Source of the DNA: Rhodanobacteraceae bacterium
GTDB taxonomy: Bacteria > Pseudomonadota > Gammaproteobacteria > Xanthomonadales > Rhodanobacteraceae
DNA length: 63,497 bases
Assembly (NCBI GenBank): GCA_004299705.1
Contig: SCQS01000020.1
Coordinates: 1-63,497, forward strand
Reading direction: 5' to 3'
A program made the translations under genes and the position numbers. Below the pieces are notes generated by a model. The model saw nothing but the letters and a program-made list of their open reading frames with translations, was not told where the DNA came from and did no database searches. Of the stretch, positions 37,120 through 48,948 are shown piece by piece. Each line of letters opens with the position of its first letter. Positions within the stretch are counted from its first letter, which is position 1.

Positions 37120-38631
37120 ATGACCACCTTGCCCATCCTCAGCATCCTGACCTGGCTGCCTTGCGCAGGCGCGATTCTCGTGCTGCTGGCCGGCAACGCG
37201 CGTCCGCACGTCGCGCGCTGGCTGACGCTGGCGTTTACCGTCATCACTTTCGCGCTCAGCCTGGTGATGCTGACGCAGTACCGGATCGGTCCCGGCGGCT
37301 TCCAGCTGCAGGAAAACCTGCGCTGGATTCCCGGCATCAATACCAGTTACCACCTTGGTGTCGACGGCATTTCCGTCGCGCTGATCATCCTGACCACCTT
37401 CACCAGCATCCTTGTGATCGCCGGCGCCTGGCAGGTGATCAAGACCCATGTGCACCAGTACATGGCCGCGATGCTGGTGCTGGAAGGCCTGCTGATCGGC
37501 GTGTTCTGCGCGATGGATGCGCTGCTGTTCTACCTGTTCTTCGAGGCCATCCTGATCCCGATGTTCTTCCTGATCGGCATCTGGGGCGGCCCGCGGCGCG
37601 TGTATGCGACGCTGAAGTTCTTCATCTACACGTTCTTCGGCTCGATCTTCTTCCTGATCGGCCTTTTGTACATGTACCACCGCGCCGGCACCTTCGACCT
37701 GCAGACGCTGTGGAACTTTCCGTTCACGATGAAGGAACAGTCCTGGCTGTTTTTCTCGTTCCTGATCGCGTTCGCGGTGAAGACCCCGATGGTGCCGGTG
37801 CACACCTGGTTGCCTGATGCGCACGTGGAGGCGCCGACCGGCGGCTCGGTGATCCTGGCCGCGATCATGTTGAAGGTCGGCACCTACGGCTTCATCCGCT
37901 TCTCGCTGCCGATCGTGCCGGACGCGTCGCAACATTTCGCGTGGCTGATCATCGTGTTGTCGCTCATCGCGATCATCTACATCGGCTATGTCGCGCTGGT
38001 GCAGCCGGACATGAAAAAGCTGGTCGCGTATTCGTCGATCGCGCACATGGGCTTCGTCACGCTGGGCTTGTTCATCGTGTACATGCTGGCGCGCCAGATG
38101 CACGACATCCAGACCGCGCAGCTGGGCGTGCAGGGCGCGGTGGTGCAGATGATTTCACACGGCTTCGTGTCGGGTGCGCTGTTCACCTGCATCGGCGTGA
38201 TGTACGACCGCCTGCACACCCGCGAGATCGCGGCCTACGGCGGGTTGGCCAAGGTGATGCCGTGGTTCGCGGCGTTCTGGGTATTGTTCGCGATGGCCAA
38301 TACCGGCCTGCCGGGCACCAGCGGCTTCGTCGGCGAATTCATGGTGATCCTGTCCAGCTTCAGCGCCAACCCGTGGATCGCGCTGTTCGCCGCCTACTCG
38401 CTGATCATCGGCGCCGGCTACACGCTGTGGCTGATCAAGCGCATCGTGTGGGGCACCGCGCCCACCAAGGAAGCCGCTTCGATGCCGAAGTTGAATGCGC
38501 GTGAAGCCTGGGTGCTGACGGCCTTCGCGGTCGCGGTGCTGGCCATGGGCATCTACCCATGGCCGTTGATGCACCTGATGGATTCCTCGGTCGCGCAGTT
38601 GGTCACGCACGTGATGACGTCGAAGATCTGA
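37120..38631 (+). CDS. nuoM: NADH:quinone oxidoreductase subunit M
   Basis: Antiporter-like proton-pumping subunit, 503 residues, 14 transmembrane helices. Motifs: YHLGVDGISVALIILTTFTS, FFEAILIPMFFLIGIWGG (TM5 Glu), KTPMVPVHTWLPDAHVEAPTGGSVILAAIMLKVGTYG (broken TM7, Lys), YSSIAHMGFVTLG, and MISHGFVSGALFTCIGVMYDR. ATG at 37120 follows AAGGA, just past the composite repeat. The gap to nuoN is 76 nt with no evident structure. Confidence 0.97.
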   Translation: MTTLPILSILTWLPCAGAILVLLAGNARPHVARWLTLAFTVITFALSLVMLTQYRIGPGGFQLQENLRWIPGINTSYHLGVDGISVALIILTTFTSILVIAGAWQVIKTHVHQYMAAMLVLEGLLIGVFCAMDALLFYLFFEAILIPMFFLIGIWGGPRRVYATLKFFIYTFFGSIFFLIGLLYMYHRAGTFDLQTLWNFPFTMKEQSWLFFSFLIAFAVKTPMVPVHTWLPDAHVEAPTGGSVILAAIMLKVGTYGFIRFSLPIVPDASQHFAWLIIVLSLIAIIYIGYVALVQPDMKKLVAYSSIAHMGFVTLGLFIVYMLARQMHDIQTAQLGVQGAVVQMISHGFVSGALFTCIGVMYDRLHTREIAAYGGLAKVMPWFAAFWVLFAMANTGLPGTSGFVGEFMVILSSFSANPWIALFAAYSLIIGAGYTLWLIKRIVWGTAPTKEAASMPKLNAREAWVLTAFAVAVLAMGIYPWPLMHLMDSSVAQLVTHVMTSKI

Positions 38632-38707
38632 TGCTTTATCGAAAAGTGCAGGCAGGGATGCCGACTCTTGATTCTGGCGACCATGGACGATCGCAAAGGA
38701 AACTCCC

Positions 38708-40147
38708 ATGTTTTCATTGAATGACCTGCTGGTGATCCTGCCCGAGCTGTACCTGACCGCCGCGGCGTGCCTGGTGCTGCTGTTCGACGTGTTCCTCGAC
38801 GACGAACATCGCGACGCGACCCACTGGGTTGCGATCGTGGTGATGCTGGTCGCGATCTTCCTCGTCATTCGCGGCCAGCCGCCCGAAACCGTCACCGCGT
38901 TCGGCGGAATGTTCGTGCGCGACCACATGGCCGAAATCCTCAAGGTCACGGTGCTGATCGCCACCATCCTGATGTTCGTGATGGCGCGGCCATGGCTGAA
39001 GGATCGCAAGCTCTTCATCGGCGAGTTCTATTCGCTGTCGATCTTCTCCGTGCTGGGCGTGATGTTCCTGGTTTCCGCCGGCAGCCTGGTCACGGTGTAC
39101 CTCGGCCTGGAACTGTTTTCGTTGCCCGCATTCGCGCTGGTCGCGCTGAACCGCGAGTCGAAGCTGTCGTCGGAAGCCGCGATCAAGTTCTTCGTGCTCG
39201 GTGCGCTGGCCTCGGGCCTGCTGCTGTTCGGCATGTCGCTGATCTACGGCGCCACCGGCACGCTCGACCTGCACGCGATCTTCGCCGCGATCGGCACCAC
39301 CCAGCACCTGCACCTGCTGCAGTTCGGGCTGGTGTTCCTGGTGGTCGGGATCGGCTTCGAATTCGGCGCGGTGCCGTTCCACATGTGGCTGCCCGACGTG
39401 TACGAAGGTGCGCCCACGCCGATCGCGATGTACATCAGTGCGGTGCCGAAGCTGGCCGCGATCGGACTGGCCTACCGCCTGCTGGAAACCGGCCTAGGCC
39501 CGCTGGCCGGCGACTGGCGCATGATGCTGGCGATCATGGCGGCGCTGTCACTGGTGGTCGGCAACGTGGTCGCGATCGCGCAGACCAACTTCAAGCGCAT
39601 GCTGGCGTACTCGACCATCTCGCACATGGGCTTCGTGTTCCTGGCGCTGTCCAACCCGACTCCGGAAGGCTACGCATCCGCGTTGTTCTACGCGGTGTGT
39701 TTCGCGCTGATGGAAACCGTGGCCTTCGGCGTTATCCTGGCACTGTCGCGCAAGGGTTTCGATTGCGACATGATCGACGACCTGAAAGGGCTCAACCAGC
39801 GCTCGCCGTGGATGGCGGGGATGATGGCGATCGCGATGTTCTCGCTGGCCGGCATCCCGCCGCTGTGGGGCTTCGCCGCCAAGGTGCTGGTGCTGAAGGC
39901 CGCCATCGACGGCGGCATGTTGTGGTTGGCCATCGTCGCGATCATCTGCGCCATCATCGGCCTGTTCTACTACCTGCGCGTGGTCAAGGTGATGTACTTC
40001 GATGCGCCCGCCGAGGACGTCGAGCTTTCGCCGAAGCCGGACATCGCGCTGCGCTGGCTGCTGTCGATCAACGCGCTGGGCCTGATCGCGATGATCGGCT
40101 TCTCGGGCGTGTTCTTCACCTGGTGCCAGCACGCGTTCGGGGTTTGA
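38708..40147 (+). CDS. nuoN: NADH:quinone oxidoreductase subunit N
   Basis: Third antiporter-like subunit, 479 residues, 14 transmembrane helices. Motifs: VYLGLELFSLPAFALVAL (TM5 Glu), EAAIKFFVLGALASGLLLFGMSLIYG, GAVPFHMWLPDVYEGAPTPIAMYISAVPKLAAIGL, YSTISHMGFVFLAL and AGIPPLWGFAAKVLVLKAAID. It ends the operon. With nuoA to nuoN all present and intact, the organism makes a full proton-pumping complex I. Confidence 0.97.
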   Translation: MFSLNDLLVILPELYLTAAACLVLLFDVFLDDEHRDATHWVAIVVMLVAIFLVIRGQPPETVTAFGGMFVRDHMAEILKVTVLIATILMFVMARPWLKDRKLFIGEFYSLSIFSVLGVMFLVSAGSLVTVYLGLELFSLPAFALVALNRESKLSSEAAIKFFVLGALASGLLLFGMSLIYGATGTLDLHAIFAAIGTTQHLHLLQFGLVFLVVGIGFEFGAVPFHMWLPDVYEGAPTPIAMYISAVPKLAAIGLAYRLLETGLGPLAGDWRMMLAIMAALSLVVGNVVAIAQTNFKRMLAYSTISHMGFVFLALSNPTPEGYASALFYAVCFALMETVAFGVILALSRKGFDCDMIDDLKGLNQRSPWMAGMMAIAMFSLAGIPPLWGFAAKVLVLKAAIDGGMLWLAIVAIICAIIGLFYYLRVVKVMYFDAPAEDVELSPKPDIALRWLLSINALGLIAMIGFSGVFFTWCQHAFGV

Positions 40148-40403
40148 TCGACCAGACAACTTCACCCTTGGGAACGAGGGGCGGAGCGACTGCTAAACAT
40201 GGGGGGCCGCCCACCCATGTTCGTCCTCCGCGGCCATGGTGTGGGATTAGTCCTTCGCCGCGTGCCGATCCGTCGGGCCGGATGATGGCGGCGTGCATCG
40301 CGCAACCAAGTGGGCAGCGCAGACACAAGTTGTCTTGGCTGCAGCCGGCAGGACGCGTGGCCCCGAGGTATCTGCAAACGTCCCCAGTGCAGTCGCGGGC
40401 GTC
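40148..40403. other. Convergent intergenic region with hairpins (nuoN / proA)
   Basis: 256 nt between convergent genes. A strong hairpin AACATGGG (40196-40203) and CCCATGTT (40214-40221) has a GC-rich loop that can itself pair. A second one involves ATCCG/CGGAT near 40265-40280. Neither is followed by a T tract. The structures could end transcription from both sides. No gene is seen. Confidence 0.45.
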
Positions 40404-41678
40404 TCACGAAGGAGTGTGCGTCCGGCTTTCCGGGTGCCGTACTTCGCCGTGGCCGCGCAGCACGAAGCGTTCGATGGTGAGCGCCTCGGCGCCCATCGGT
40501 CCGTAGGCATGGAGGCGCGTGGTGGAGATGCCGATTTCGGCGCCCAGTCCGAGCTCGCCGCCGTCGCTGAACCGCGACGAGGCGTTCACCATGACCACCG
40601 CGGCGCGCAGCGCGTGGACGAAGTGGTCGGCCGTTTCGGCATCTTCGGTCGCGATCACTTCGGTATGGTCGGATCCGAACTTGCGGATGTGGGCGATCGC
40701 GGCGTCCACATCCTCGACCACGCGTACCGCGAGTTTCAGCGCGAGATACTCGGCTGCGTAGTCGGCCTCGGTCGCGGCCGGCATGTCCGGCACCAGCGCC
40801 CGCGCGCCTTCGTCGCCCACGAGTTCGACGCCGCGTGCGCGCAGCGCCGCCGCCGCGCGTGGCAGGAATGCGGGCGCCGCGCCCGCGTGTACCAGCAGCG
40901 TCTCGATGGCGTTGCACGCGGCCGGACGGCTGCACTTGCCGTCGATCGCAAGTTCGATGGCGTGGTCGAAGTCGGCTGCCGCATCCACGTACAGGTGGCA
41001 CACGCCCTTGTAGTGCTTGATCACCGGCACGCGCGCGTGCTCGGTGACGAACCGGATCAGCCCCTCGCCGCCGCGCGGAATCGCGAGGTCCACGATGTCT
41101 GAAAGCTGCAGCAGTTCGAGCATCGCGGCGCGATCCTGGTCCAGCAGCAGCACGGCGTGCCGGGGCAGGCCCGCGCGTGCCAGCGCGCGGTGCAGGCACC
41201 CGGCGATGGCGCGGTTCGAGCGCACGGCTTCCGAACCGCCGCGCAGGATCACCCCGTTGCCGGCCTTGAGGCACAGCGCCGCCGCGTCCGCCGTCACGTT
41301 CGGCCGCGCTTCGTAGATCAGGGCGACCACGCCCAGCGGCACGCGGACGCGTTCGATCACGAAGCCCTTGCGCGCGCGCCGGCGCCGCGTGACCCGACCC
41401 ACCGGATCGGGCATCCGGGCGATCGCGCGGATGCCCTTGACGAGATCGCGCAGCCGCTGCGGATCCAGTGCCAGCCGGTCCAGGAACGCCGGCGTCGCGC
41501 CGGCTTGGCGGGCCGCGGCGAGGTCGTCGGCATTGGCGGCGAGGATCGCGGTTGCGTTCGCGGCAAGCTCGTTGGCGATGTCGTCCAGCAGAGCGGTCTT
41601 GGCGTGGCTGTCCAGCTCGGCGACCGCCTGGGCGGCGAGCTTGCACGCCAATGCCGCATCGCGAATGGACTCAGGCAT
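40404..41678 (-). CDS. proA: Gamma-glutamyl phosphate reductase ProA
   Basis: NADPH-dependent aldehyde-dehydrogenase-fold enzyme that reduces gamma-glutamyl phosphate to glutamate semialdehyde in proline synthesis. The 424-residue protein shows [39 protein letters not shown], the catalytic Cys in [30 protein letters not shown] and [23 protein letters not shown] at 41678 overlaps the proB stop by 8 nt; a TTG 18 nt further upstream is possible. The pair forms a proBA operon in the order needed for channelling the labile intermediate. Confidence 0.95.
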   Translation of the reverse strand: MPESIRDAALACKLAAQAVAELDSHAKTALLDDIANELAANATAILAANADDLAAARQAGATPAFLDRLALDPQRLRDLVKGIRAIARMPDPVGRVTRRRRARKGFVIERVRVPLGVVALIYEARPNVTADAAALCLKAGNGVILRGGSEAVRSNRAIAGCLHRALARAGLPRHAVLLLDQDRAAMLELLQLSDIVDLAIPRGGEGLIRFVTEHARVPVIKHYKGVCHLYVDAAADFDHAIELAIDGKCSRPAACNAIETLLVHAGAAPAFLPRAAAALRARGVELVGDEGARALVPDMPAATEADYAAEYLALKLAVRVVEDVDAAIAHIRKFGSDHTEVIATEDAETADHFVHALRAAVVMVNASSRFSDGGELGLGAEIGISTTRLHAYGPMGAEALTIERFVLRGHGEVRHPESRTHTPS

Positions 41679-42867
41679 CGGCCTTGCTGCCTCCAACTGT
41701 GCGCCGCATGGCGCCGGGGAGTGTCACGAGGTCGTTCCGGTGCACCACGGCGCGACCGTAGGTGTAGCCGAGGCGTTCCCGGATCGCGTCGCTGTGGCAG
41801 CCGCAGATCAGGCGAAGTTCGCTCGCACCGTACTGGGCGATGCCGCGCGCGACCGGGAGTCGTTCACCGACGGCTGCGATCTCCACCACGTCGCCGCGCT
41901 CGAAGGCGCCTTCCACCGCGACCATCCCGGTCGGAAGCAGTGACGCGCCGTTGTTGCGCAGTGCGCGTACTGCGCCGGCATCGATCTGGATGCGGCCGGA
42001 AGACGCTGGTACGTGCAGCAGCCAGTGAGTGCGTGCGTGGGGCCGGGTGTGCGGGCTGCGCACGCGGGTGCCGCGCAGCTTGCCGCGCACCAGCAGTTCT
42101 GCAATCTCCGGATTGCGACCGCTGAAGAGGATGGTGTCGATCCCGGCCGCCGCCGCCTTTTGCGCAGCTTCCAGCTTGCTGCGCATGCCGCCGGTGCCGA
42201 ACGGACTGGCGGTCCCGGTCGCCATCGCCAGCAACGCCGGGGTCAGCGCCACCACTTCGTCGACCGCTTGGGCGTGTGCATCGGCATGCGGATCGCCCGT
42301 GTACAAGCCCGCGACGTCCGTCGCGATCAGCAGCAGGTCCGCGCCGATCAGGCCCGCGACGATCGCCGCGAGGTTGTCGTTGTCGCCGAAGGTCAGTTCG
42401 TCCACGGCGACCGAATCGTTCTCGTTGATCACCGGCACCACGCCGTAGCGCAGGAGTTCTTCGAGCGTCGCGCGCGCGTTGAGGTAACGGCGCCGGTTGC
42501 GGAGGTCGTCATGGGTCAGCAGCACCTGCGCGAGCGGGCATTCGAACAGGCCTTGCCACAGCTCGACGGTATGCGTCTGGCCGATGGCGGCGAGCGCCTG
42601 GCGATTTGCGAAGTGGTAGCTGCGTCCACGGCCGCCCTCGAGTCCATGCGCCGCCATCATCGTCCGGCCCGCCGTGACCGCGCCGGAGGAGACCAATACC
42701 ACCTCCCGCCCGGTAGCGCGACTCGCGATCACGAAACGCGCAAGGCCGCGTGCGTGGACGTCGCTGAGTCCGCCGTGTCCGCCGGTAAGAAGGCTGCTGC
42801 CGACCTTGAGCACCGCGCGGCGCCACGCCGGCAACACCTGTTCCTTGAAATGTTCGCGCACGTTCAT
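41671..42867 (-). CDS. proB: Glutamate 5-kinase ProB
   Basis: ATP-dependent kinase that activates glutamate for proline synthesis and is usually feedback-inhibited by proline. The 398-residue product has the amino-acid-kinase domain ([84 protein letters not shown]) and a C-terminal PUA domain (about 300-380). ATG at 42867 follows GAAGG. The 216 nt upstream, to amtB, hold no recognised gene. Confidence 0.95.
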   Translation of the reverse strand: MNVREHFKEQVLPAWRRAVLKVGSSLLTGGHGGLSDVHARGLARFVIASRATGREVVLVSSGAVTAGRTMMAAHGLEGGRGRSYHFANRQALAAIGQTHTVELWQGLFECPLAQVLLTHDDLRNRRRYLNARATLEELLRYGVVPVINENDSVAVDELTFGDNDNLAAIVAGLIGADLLLIATDVAGLYTGDPHADAHAQAVDEVVALTPALLAMATGTASPFGTGGMRSKLEAAQKAAAAGIDTILFSGRNPEIAELLVRGKLRGTRVRSPHTRPHARTHWLLHVPASSGRIQIDAGAVRALRNNGASLLPTGMVAVEGAFERGDVVEIAAVGERLPVARGIAQYGASELRLICGCHSDAIRERLGYTYGRAVVHRNDLVTLPGAMRRTVGGSKADA

Positions 42868-43083
42868 GCCCTTCGCGATGTGGGTGTTTCGGCGGGTACG
42901 GGTTGCCGATGGCTCGCTCGACATCTTCATTTTGCGATAGCCCGCGACCGCCGATGGTCTGCCTTGCCAGCCAGCCGATGCGCGTTTGCTGCGGTGCAAT
43001 ATCCTACATTTGGAGTGGCGCTATCCACGGTTTTGAACCCTGCAATCGCGGACAAGGCTTGCTTGCGTGCTTCGCTGGCTGGC

Positions 43084-44433
43084 TCATTCTTCATAGGCGC
43101 TTTCGCCATGCGATGTGATGTCCAGCCCTTCGCGCTCCGCATCGTGGCCCACGCGCAGGCCGAACAGCGCGTGCACAAGCAAATAGGCCAGCAGCGACAC
43201 CGTGCCGCTCCACAGCAAGGTGATGCCGATGCCCAGGGCCTGGATGCCGAGTTGGTGCACGATCGAGAAGTCCGCCGCGCCGGTGCCGCCGAGCGAAGCC
43301 GCCGTGAACACTCCGGTCAGCAGGGCGCCGGTGATACCGCCGATGCCGTGCACGCCGAACACATCCAGCGCATCGTCCGCGCGCAGGATTTTCTTCAGTC
43401 CGCTGACACCCCACACGCAACAGACGCTGGCCAGTGCGCCGATCGCCAGCGCGCCCATCGGCCCGACCGTGCCGCAGGCGGGGGTGATCCCAACCAGCCC
43501 GGCCACCGCGCCGGAGGCGCAACCCAGCATCGACGACTTGCCCTTGTGCACGCCCTCGATCAACACCCAGGCCAGCACCGCTGCGGCGGTTGCCAGCAGG
43601 GTGTTGAGGAAGGCCAGCGCTGCGCCGGCGTTCGCTTCCAGGTTGGAGCCGGCGTTGAAGCCGAACCAGCCGACCCACAGCAGCGCCGCGCCGATCATGG
43701 TGAAGGTCAAATTGTGCGGCTTCATCGGTTCGTGACCCAGGCCCACGCGCGGACCCACCAGATAGGCGCCAACCAGCCCCGCGACGCCCGCGTTGATGTG
43801 CACCACCGTGCCGCCGGCAAAGTCCAGCACCCCCAGACCGGCCAGGAAGCCGCCCGGGCCCCACACCATGTGGGCGATCGGCAGGTAGGCGAAGGTAAAC
43901 CACAGCGCCGAGAACAACAGCACCGCGCCAAATCGCATGCGCTCGGCGAACGAGCCGACGATCAGCGCACCGGTGATGCCTGCGAAGGTGGACTGGAAGG
44001 CGATGAAAACATATTCGGGCAGCTTCACCGCGCTGGTGAAGGTGTTCGCCAGACTGTCCTTGGTCACGCCGTGCAGGAACAGTTTGCCGAAATTGCCGAT
44101 GACCGCATTGCCGGAGCCGAAAGCCAGGCTGTAACCGTAGAACACCCACAGCACCACGATCAGCGAAAACACCGTCATCACCTGGATCAGGATCGACAGC
44201 ACGTTCTTCGCGCGCACCAGCCCGCCATAGAACAGGGCCAGGCCCGGAACCGTCATCAACAACACCAGCAAGGTCGACGTGAGCATCCACGCCACGTCGC
44301 CCTTGTCGACCACCGGCGCTGCGGCCGCTGCGGCGTGCGCGCGCGGGGCCAGCAGCAACAACCCGAACAGGGCCAGCGACGGCAACCATGCCAGCAGGCC
44401 ACGCCGATTGCGGAACAACGGTAAGCTTTTCAT
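43084..44433 (-). CDS. amtB: Ammonium transporter AmtB
   Basis: Inner-membrane ammonium channel, 449 residues from the ATG at 44433, which has GAGG 7-8 nt upstream; a further ATG at 44457 overlaps the glnK stop and would add 8 residues. A cleavable signal peptide (LFGLLLLAPRAHA) precedes 11 transmembrane helices. Blocks: VPGLALFYGGLVRAKNVLSI, FAGITGALIVGSFAERMRF, DFAGGTVVHINAGVAGLVGA (twin-His pore residue), FGFNAGSNLEANAGAALAFLNTLLA, and VFGVHGIGGITGALLTGVFT. It is coupled with glnK, whose PII product plugs the channel when nitrogen is plentiful. Confidence 0.95.
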   Translation of the reverse strand: MKSLPLFRNRRGLLAWLPSLALFGLLLLAPRAHAAAAAAPVVDKGDVAWMLTSTLLVLLMTVPGLALFYGGLVRAKNVLSILIQVMTVFSLIVVLWVFYGYSLAFGSGNAVIGNFGKLFLHGVTKDSLANTFTSAVKLPEYVFIAFQSTFAGITGALIVGSFAERMRFGAVLLFSALWFTFAYLPIAHMVWGPGGFLAGLGVLDFAGGTVVHINAGVAGLVGAYLVGPRVGLGHEPMKPHNLTFTMIGAALLWVGWFGFNAGSNLEANAGAALAFLNTLLATAAAVLAWVLIEGVHKGKSSMLGCASGAVAGLVGITPACGTVGPMGALAIGALASVCCVWGVSGLKKILRADDALDVFGVHGIGGITGALLTGVFTAASLGGTGAADFSIVHQLGIQALGIGITLLWSGTVSLLAYLLVHALFGLRVGHDAEREGLDITSHGESAYEE

Positions 44434-44453
44434 GGAAACCTCGCGCGGCGGAT

Positions 44454-45610
<1,157 letters not shown>

Positions 45611-45719
45611 CGATCTGCTCCGTCGTCACACCTGGCGCAGGATCCATCGATGCTTTTGGTTTCTGCAATGCAACAAGCATCGGGGCTACGCTGCGACGCG
45701 TTGCCATGGCTTGTGTGTC

Positions 45720-45734
45720 GCAAGTTTCGTGCCG
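45720..45734 (-). promoter_or_regulatory. Sigma-54 promoter for torF-glnK-amtB
   Basis: On the minus strand the sequence is CGGCAC-GAAAC-TTGC, matching TGGCAC-N5-TTGC at all but the first base, with correct GG to GC spacing. It lies 110 nt before the torF ATG, giving a leader of about 98 nt. Confidence 0.65.
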
Positions 45735-45776
45735 ACGGTCAAAACGCCGTTTTGTGGCGTCGCAGCATCAGCGTGA

Positions 45777-45793
45777 TGCAACTGGGTGGTGCC
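45777..45793 (-). promoter_or_regulatory. NtrC-like binding site upstream of torF
   Basis: TGCAAC-TGGGT-GGTGCC matches the NtrC consensus TGCACY-N5-RGTGCA at all but two positions. Its centre is about 77 nt upstream of the predicted start site of the sigma-54 promoter, nearer than is typical, but usable. Confidence 0.4.
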
Positions 45794-45826
45794 CGACGCA
45801 CCAACAGTGGGAAGAAAATGCACATT

Positions 45827-45860
45827 GATGGTGCGGTAGCCGAATCAACCCCGCACCATC
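45827..45860 (-). terminator. Candidate terminator downstream of aceA
   Basis: Perfect 10-bp inverted repeat GATGGTGCGG (45827-45836) and CCGCACCATC (45851-45860), 33 nt past the aceA stop in its direction of transcription. The minus strand then reads AATGTGCATTTTCTT, a weak T-rich run. The rest of the torF/aceA gap holds the sigma-54 promoter region. Confidence 0.45.
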
Positions 45861-45892
45861 AGCGCGCGCAAGGTTTTTGATTTGATGCGAAG

Positions 45893-47185
45893 TCAGGCCA
45901 TCCCTTGCCGGAACTGCGCCTGCTCGGTCGAGCCTTCCAGTGCCGAAAGCGAGGAGCGGCCGCCCGCGATCACCTGGTTCACGGCATCGAAGTAACCGGC
46001 GCCGACCTCGCGCTGGTGGCGCGTGGCGGTGTAGCCGTCCTTCTCCGCCGCGAACTCGGCTTCCTGCAGTTCCACGTACGCAGTCATCTGGTGTTCCCTG
46101 TAACTGCGGGCCAACTGGAACATCGAGTGGTTGAGCGCGTGGAATCCGGCCAGCGTGATGAACTGGAACTTGTAACCCATTCCCGCCAGTTGTTGCTGGA
46201 ACGTTGCGATGGTGGCCTCATCGAGATGCTGCTTCCAGTTGAAGCTGGGCGAGCAGTTATAGGCCAGCAGCTTGCCGGGGTATTTCGCCAGGATCGCAGC
46301 GGCGAATCGGCGTGCCTGTTCGAGGTCGGGTTTGGATGTCTCGCACCACACGAGATCGGCATACGGCGCGTAAGCAATGCCGCGCGCGATGGCCTGCTCG
46401 ATACCCGGTTTCGTGACGAAGAATCCTTCGACGGTACGTTCGCCGGTGCAGAACGTACTGTCGCAGGCATCGATGTCCGAGGTGAGCAGCGCCGCGTCCA
46501 TTGCATCGGTGCGCGCAACAATCAACGTTGGCACGCCGGACACATCGGATGCAAGACGCGCCGCCACCAGCTTGCTGACCGCTTCGGACGTCGGCACCAG
46601 CACCTTGCCACCCATGTGGCCGCATTTCTTCGCGCTGGACATCTGGTCCTCGAAATGTACTCCCGAGGCGCCCGCAGCGATCATGTGCTTCATCAATTCG
46701 AAGGCATTCAGCACGCCACCGAAGCCCGCTTCCGCGTCGGCCACGATCGGCACCAGCCAGTCGATGTCGTCGTGGCCCTCGCTGTGGTGAATCTGGTCGG
46801 CGCGCATCAGGGCGTTGTTGATCCGGCGCACCACGTTCGGCACGGCATCGACCGGGTACAGCGATTGGTCGGGGTACATCGTGTCGGCGGTGTTGGCGTC
46901 GGCGGCGACCTGCCAGCCAGAGAGGTAAATCGCCTTCAAGCCGGCCTTCACCTGCTGCACGGCCTGGTTGCCGGTGAGCGCGCCCAGTGCGTTGATGAAC
47001 GATTCGTGTTGCAGGTCGTGCCACAACCGCTCGGCGCCGTGCCGTGCCAGCGAATGCTCGACGTGCAGCGTGCCACGCAGCCGCACCACGTCGGCTGCAG
47101 AATAGCCGCGGGTCACGCCGGTCCAGCGTGGATGGTTGTCCCAGTCGAGCTGGAGTTGTTCGGCGGAAGCAAGCTGGTTTTTCAT
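45893..47185 (-). CDS. aceA: Isocitrate lyase AceA
   Basis: First enzyme of the glyoxylate shunt, splitting isocitrate to succinate and glyoxylate for growth on C2 units. The 430-residue protein has [50 protein letters not shown], the catalytic signature [17 protein letters not shown] with its Cys, [10 protein letters not shown], and [17 protein letters not shown] at 47185 follows GGAG. It lies 26 nt after aceB, so aceBA is an operon. The gene sits next to the alcohol and acetate oxidation genes that would feed it. Confidence 0.97.
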   Translation of the reverse strand: MKNQLASAEQLQLDWDNHPRWTGVTRGYSAADVVRLRGTLHVEHSLARHGAERLWHDLQHESFINALGALTGNQAVQQVKAGLKAIYLSGWQVAADANTADTMYPDQSLYPVDAVPNVVRRINNALMRADQIHHSEGHDDIDWLVPIVADAEAGFGGVLNAFELMKHMIAAGASGVHFEDQMSSAKKCGHMGGKVLVPTSEAVSKLVAARLASDVSGVPTLIVARTDAMDAALLTSDIDACDSTFCTGERTVEGFFVTKPGIEQAIARGIAYAPYADLVWCETSKPDLEQARRFAAAILAKYPGKLLAYNCSPSFNWKQHLDEATIATFQQQLAGMGYKFQFITLAGFHALNHSMFQLARSYREHQMTAYVELQEAEFAAEKDGYTATRHQREVGAGYFDAVNQVIAGGRSSLSALEGSTEQAQFRQGMA

Positions 47186-47211
47186 GGTCGGCTCCGTAAC
47201 GGAATGGACGG

Positions 47212-48816
47212 TCAGTGCAGTTCGGGGTAGGCGCGCAGGGTCAGGAACTCTGTCAACGTGTCCGCGCGAACCAGTTCGCCAAGCAGGCGCGCGGCTTCCG
47301 TGGCACGGGTCGAGCCGGTCACGCCGGCTGCGGCCAGCGCATGGGACTCGGCTGCGAGTACCTGGTCGAACCGCGCGAGCGTGATCGGGGCGCCGTCGTC
47401 GAAGTCGAGGCCGTTGCCCTGGTGCAGCCACTGCCACAACTGGGTCCGGGCAATTTCTGCGGTGGCGGCGTCCTCCATCAGGTGATGGATCGGCACGCAT
47501 CCCTGGCCATCGAGCCAGGCCGCGACGTAGCGCAGCGCCACTTCGACGTTGTTGTCGAAACCCGCGTGGGTGATGCTGCCGCCGCAGGGTGCGATCAGCG
47601 CATCGCGCGTCACCTCGGCGTCATCGCGCGTGACGTGCAGCTGGTTGGGCGTCGGCATGTGCGCGTCGAACACCTCGCGGGCAATCGGCACCAGCGCAGG
47701 ATGGGCGACCCAGGTGCCATCGTGGCCGTCGGTGACTTCACGCAGTTTGTCCGCGCGCACCTTGTCCAGCGCGGCGTCGTTGGCGGCCGCGTCACCCTTG
47801 ATCGGAATTTGCGCTGCCATGCCGCCCATCGCGAATGCGCCGCGTCGGTGGCAGACCCGGATGAGGTGCCGCGAGTAGCTGCGCAGGAACGGCACCGTCA
47901 TCGTGACCTGTCCGCGTTCCGGCAGCACCCGGTCGGCGTGGCGGCGCAGCGTCTTCAGGTACGAGAAGATGTAATCCCAGCGGCCGCAGTTGAGGCCCAC
48001 CGCACGTCCGCGCAGGGCGTGCAGGATTTCCTCCATCTGGAAAGCCGCAGGCAGGGTTTCGATCAGCACCGTGACCTTGAAGGTGCCGTGCTCAAAACGC
48101 AGCTCGCGCTCGGCATACGCCAGCACGTCTTCCCACCACGCTGCTTCTTCCATCGACTGCAGTTTCGGCAGGTAGAAGAACGGCCCGAGTCCACGCTTTT
48201 CCAGGTCGTGCGCGTTGTGCAGGGCGAACAGGCCGAAATCGAACAGGGCGCCCGAAATCGGTTCCCCGTCAATCAGCACGTGGTCTTCCGGAAGGTGCAG
48301 GCCGCGCGGGCGCACCATCAACACGGCGGTATCGGGTTTCAGCCGGTAGCCGCGTCCATTCGGCGCGTGGTATTCGATCTTGCGCGTCACCGCATCGCGC
48401 AGGTTCACCTGGCCGTCCATCAGGTTCCTCCACGTCGGGGTGGTCGAATCCTCGAAATCGGCCATGAACACGTTGGCGCCGGAGTTCAGCCCGTTGATCA
48501 CCATCTTGCGGTCCACCGGACCGGTGATCTCGACGCGGCGGTTCTGCAACGCCGCGGGGATGGGCGCGACATGCCATTCGGCGGTGCGGATTGCGCGAGT
48601 GTCGGGGCGGAAGTCCGGCAATGCACCCGCGTCGTAGCGTTTCTGTGTCTCTGCGCGTTCGGCCAGCAGCGCCCTGCAGCGCGCGTCGAAGTGGTCATGC
48701 AGGTTGGCCAGGAATACCAAGGCCCTTCTGGAAAGGATTTCGGCGTGTGCCGGACCCACGCAGCCGCGGATCTCGATGCCTGTCGTGTCGTGCGGTGCTT
48801 CCATCGGCGTATCCAC
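47212..48816 (-). CDS. aceB: Malate synthase A, AceB (GTG start)
   Basis: Second enzyme of the glyoxylate shunt, condensing glyoxylate with acetyl-CoA to malate. The product has 534 residues, close to E. coli AceB (533). Blocks: [105 protein letters not shown] and [18 protein letters not shown] at 48816 is chosen because GAGGAG lies 6 nt upstream; an ATG 12 nt later is the alternative. The gene diverges from a LysR-type regulator gene. Confidence 0.96.
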   Translation of the reverse strand: MDTPMEAPHDTTGIEIRGCVGPAHAEILSRRALVFLANLHDHFDARCRALLAERAETQKRYDAGALPDFRPDTRAIRTAEWHVAPIPAALQNRRVEITGPVDRKMVINGLNSGANVFMADFEDSTTPTWRNLMDGQVNLRDAVTRKIEYHAPNGRGYRLKPDTAVLMVRPRGLHLPEDHVLIDGEPISGALFDFGLFALHNAHDLEKRGLGPFFYLPKLQSMEEAAWWEDVLAYAERELRFEHGTFKVTVLIETLPAAFQMEEILHALRGRAVGLNCGRWDYIFSYLKTLRRHADRVLPERGQVTMTVPFLRSYSRHLIRVCHRRGAFAMGGMAAQIPIKGDAAANDAALDKVRADKLREVTDGHDGTWVAHPALVPIAREVFDAHMPTPNQLHVTRDDAEVTRDALIAPCGGSITHAGFDNNVEVALRYVAAWLDGQGCVPIHHLMEDAATAEIARTQLWQWLHQGNGLDFDDGAPITLARFDQVLAAESHALAAAGVTGSTRATEAARLLGELVRADTLTEFLTLRAYPELH

Positions 48817-48948
48817 GGCGATCTCCTCTTGCGGTTGTCGGCGTTGCAACCGAAACTATGTTGCACTGCACGAATTGACAAAACAGAATATTTAACGTTT
48901 GACATTGACAATGCGCAACCAAGCTGTAGCTTACTGATTGGAATGCAA
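48817..48948. promoter_or_regulatory. Divergent promoter region aceBA / lysR-type gene
   Basis: Contains three TTGACA hexamers on the plus strand (48875, 48899, 48905) and, on the minus strand, TTGTCA followed 17 nt later by TAGTTT, a weak candidate aceB promoter. A TTGCACTGCA partial palindrome sits at 48861. LysR proteins usually bind such divergent gaps; a precise operator cannot be set. Confidence 0.35.
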
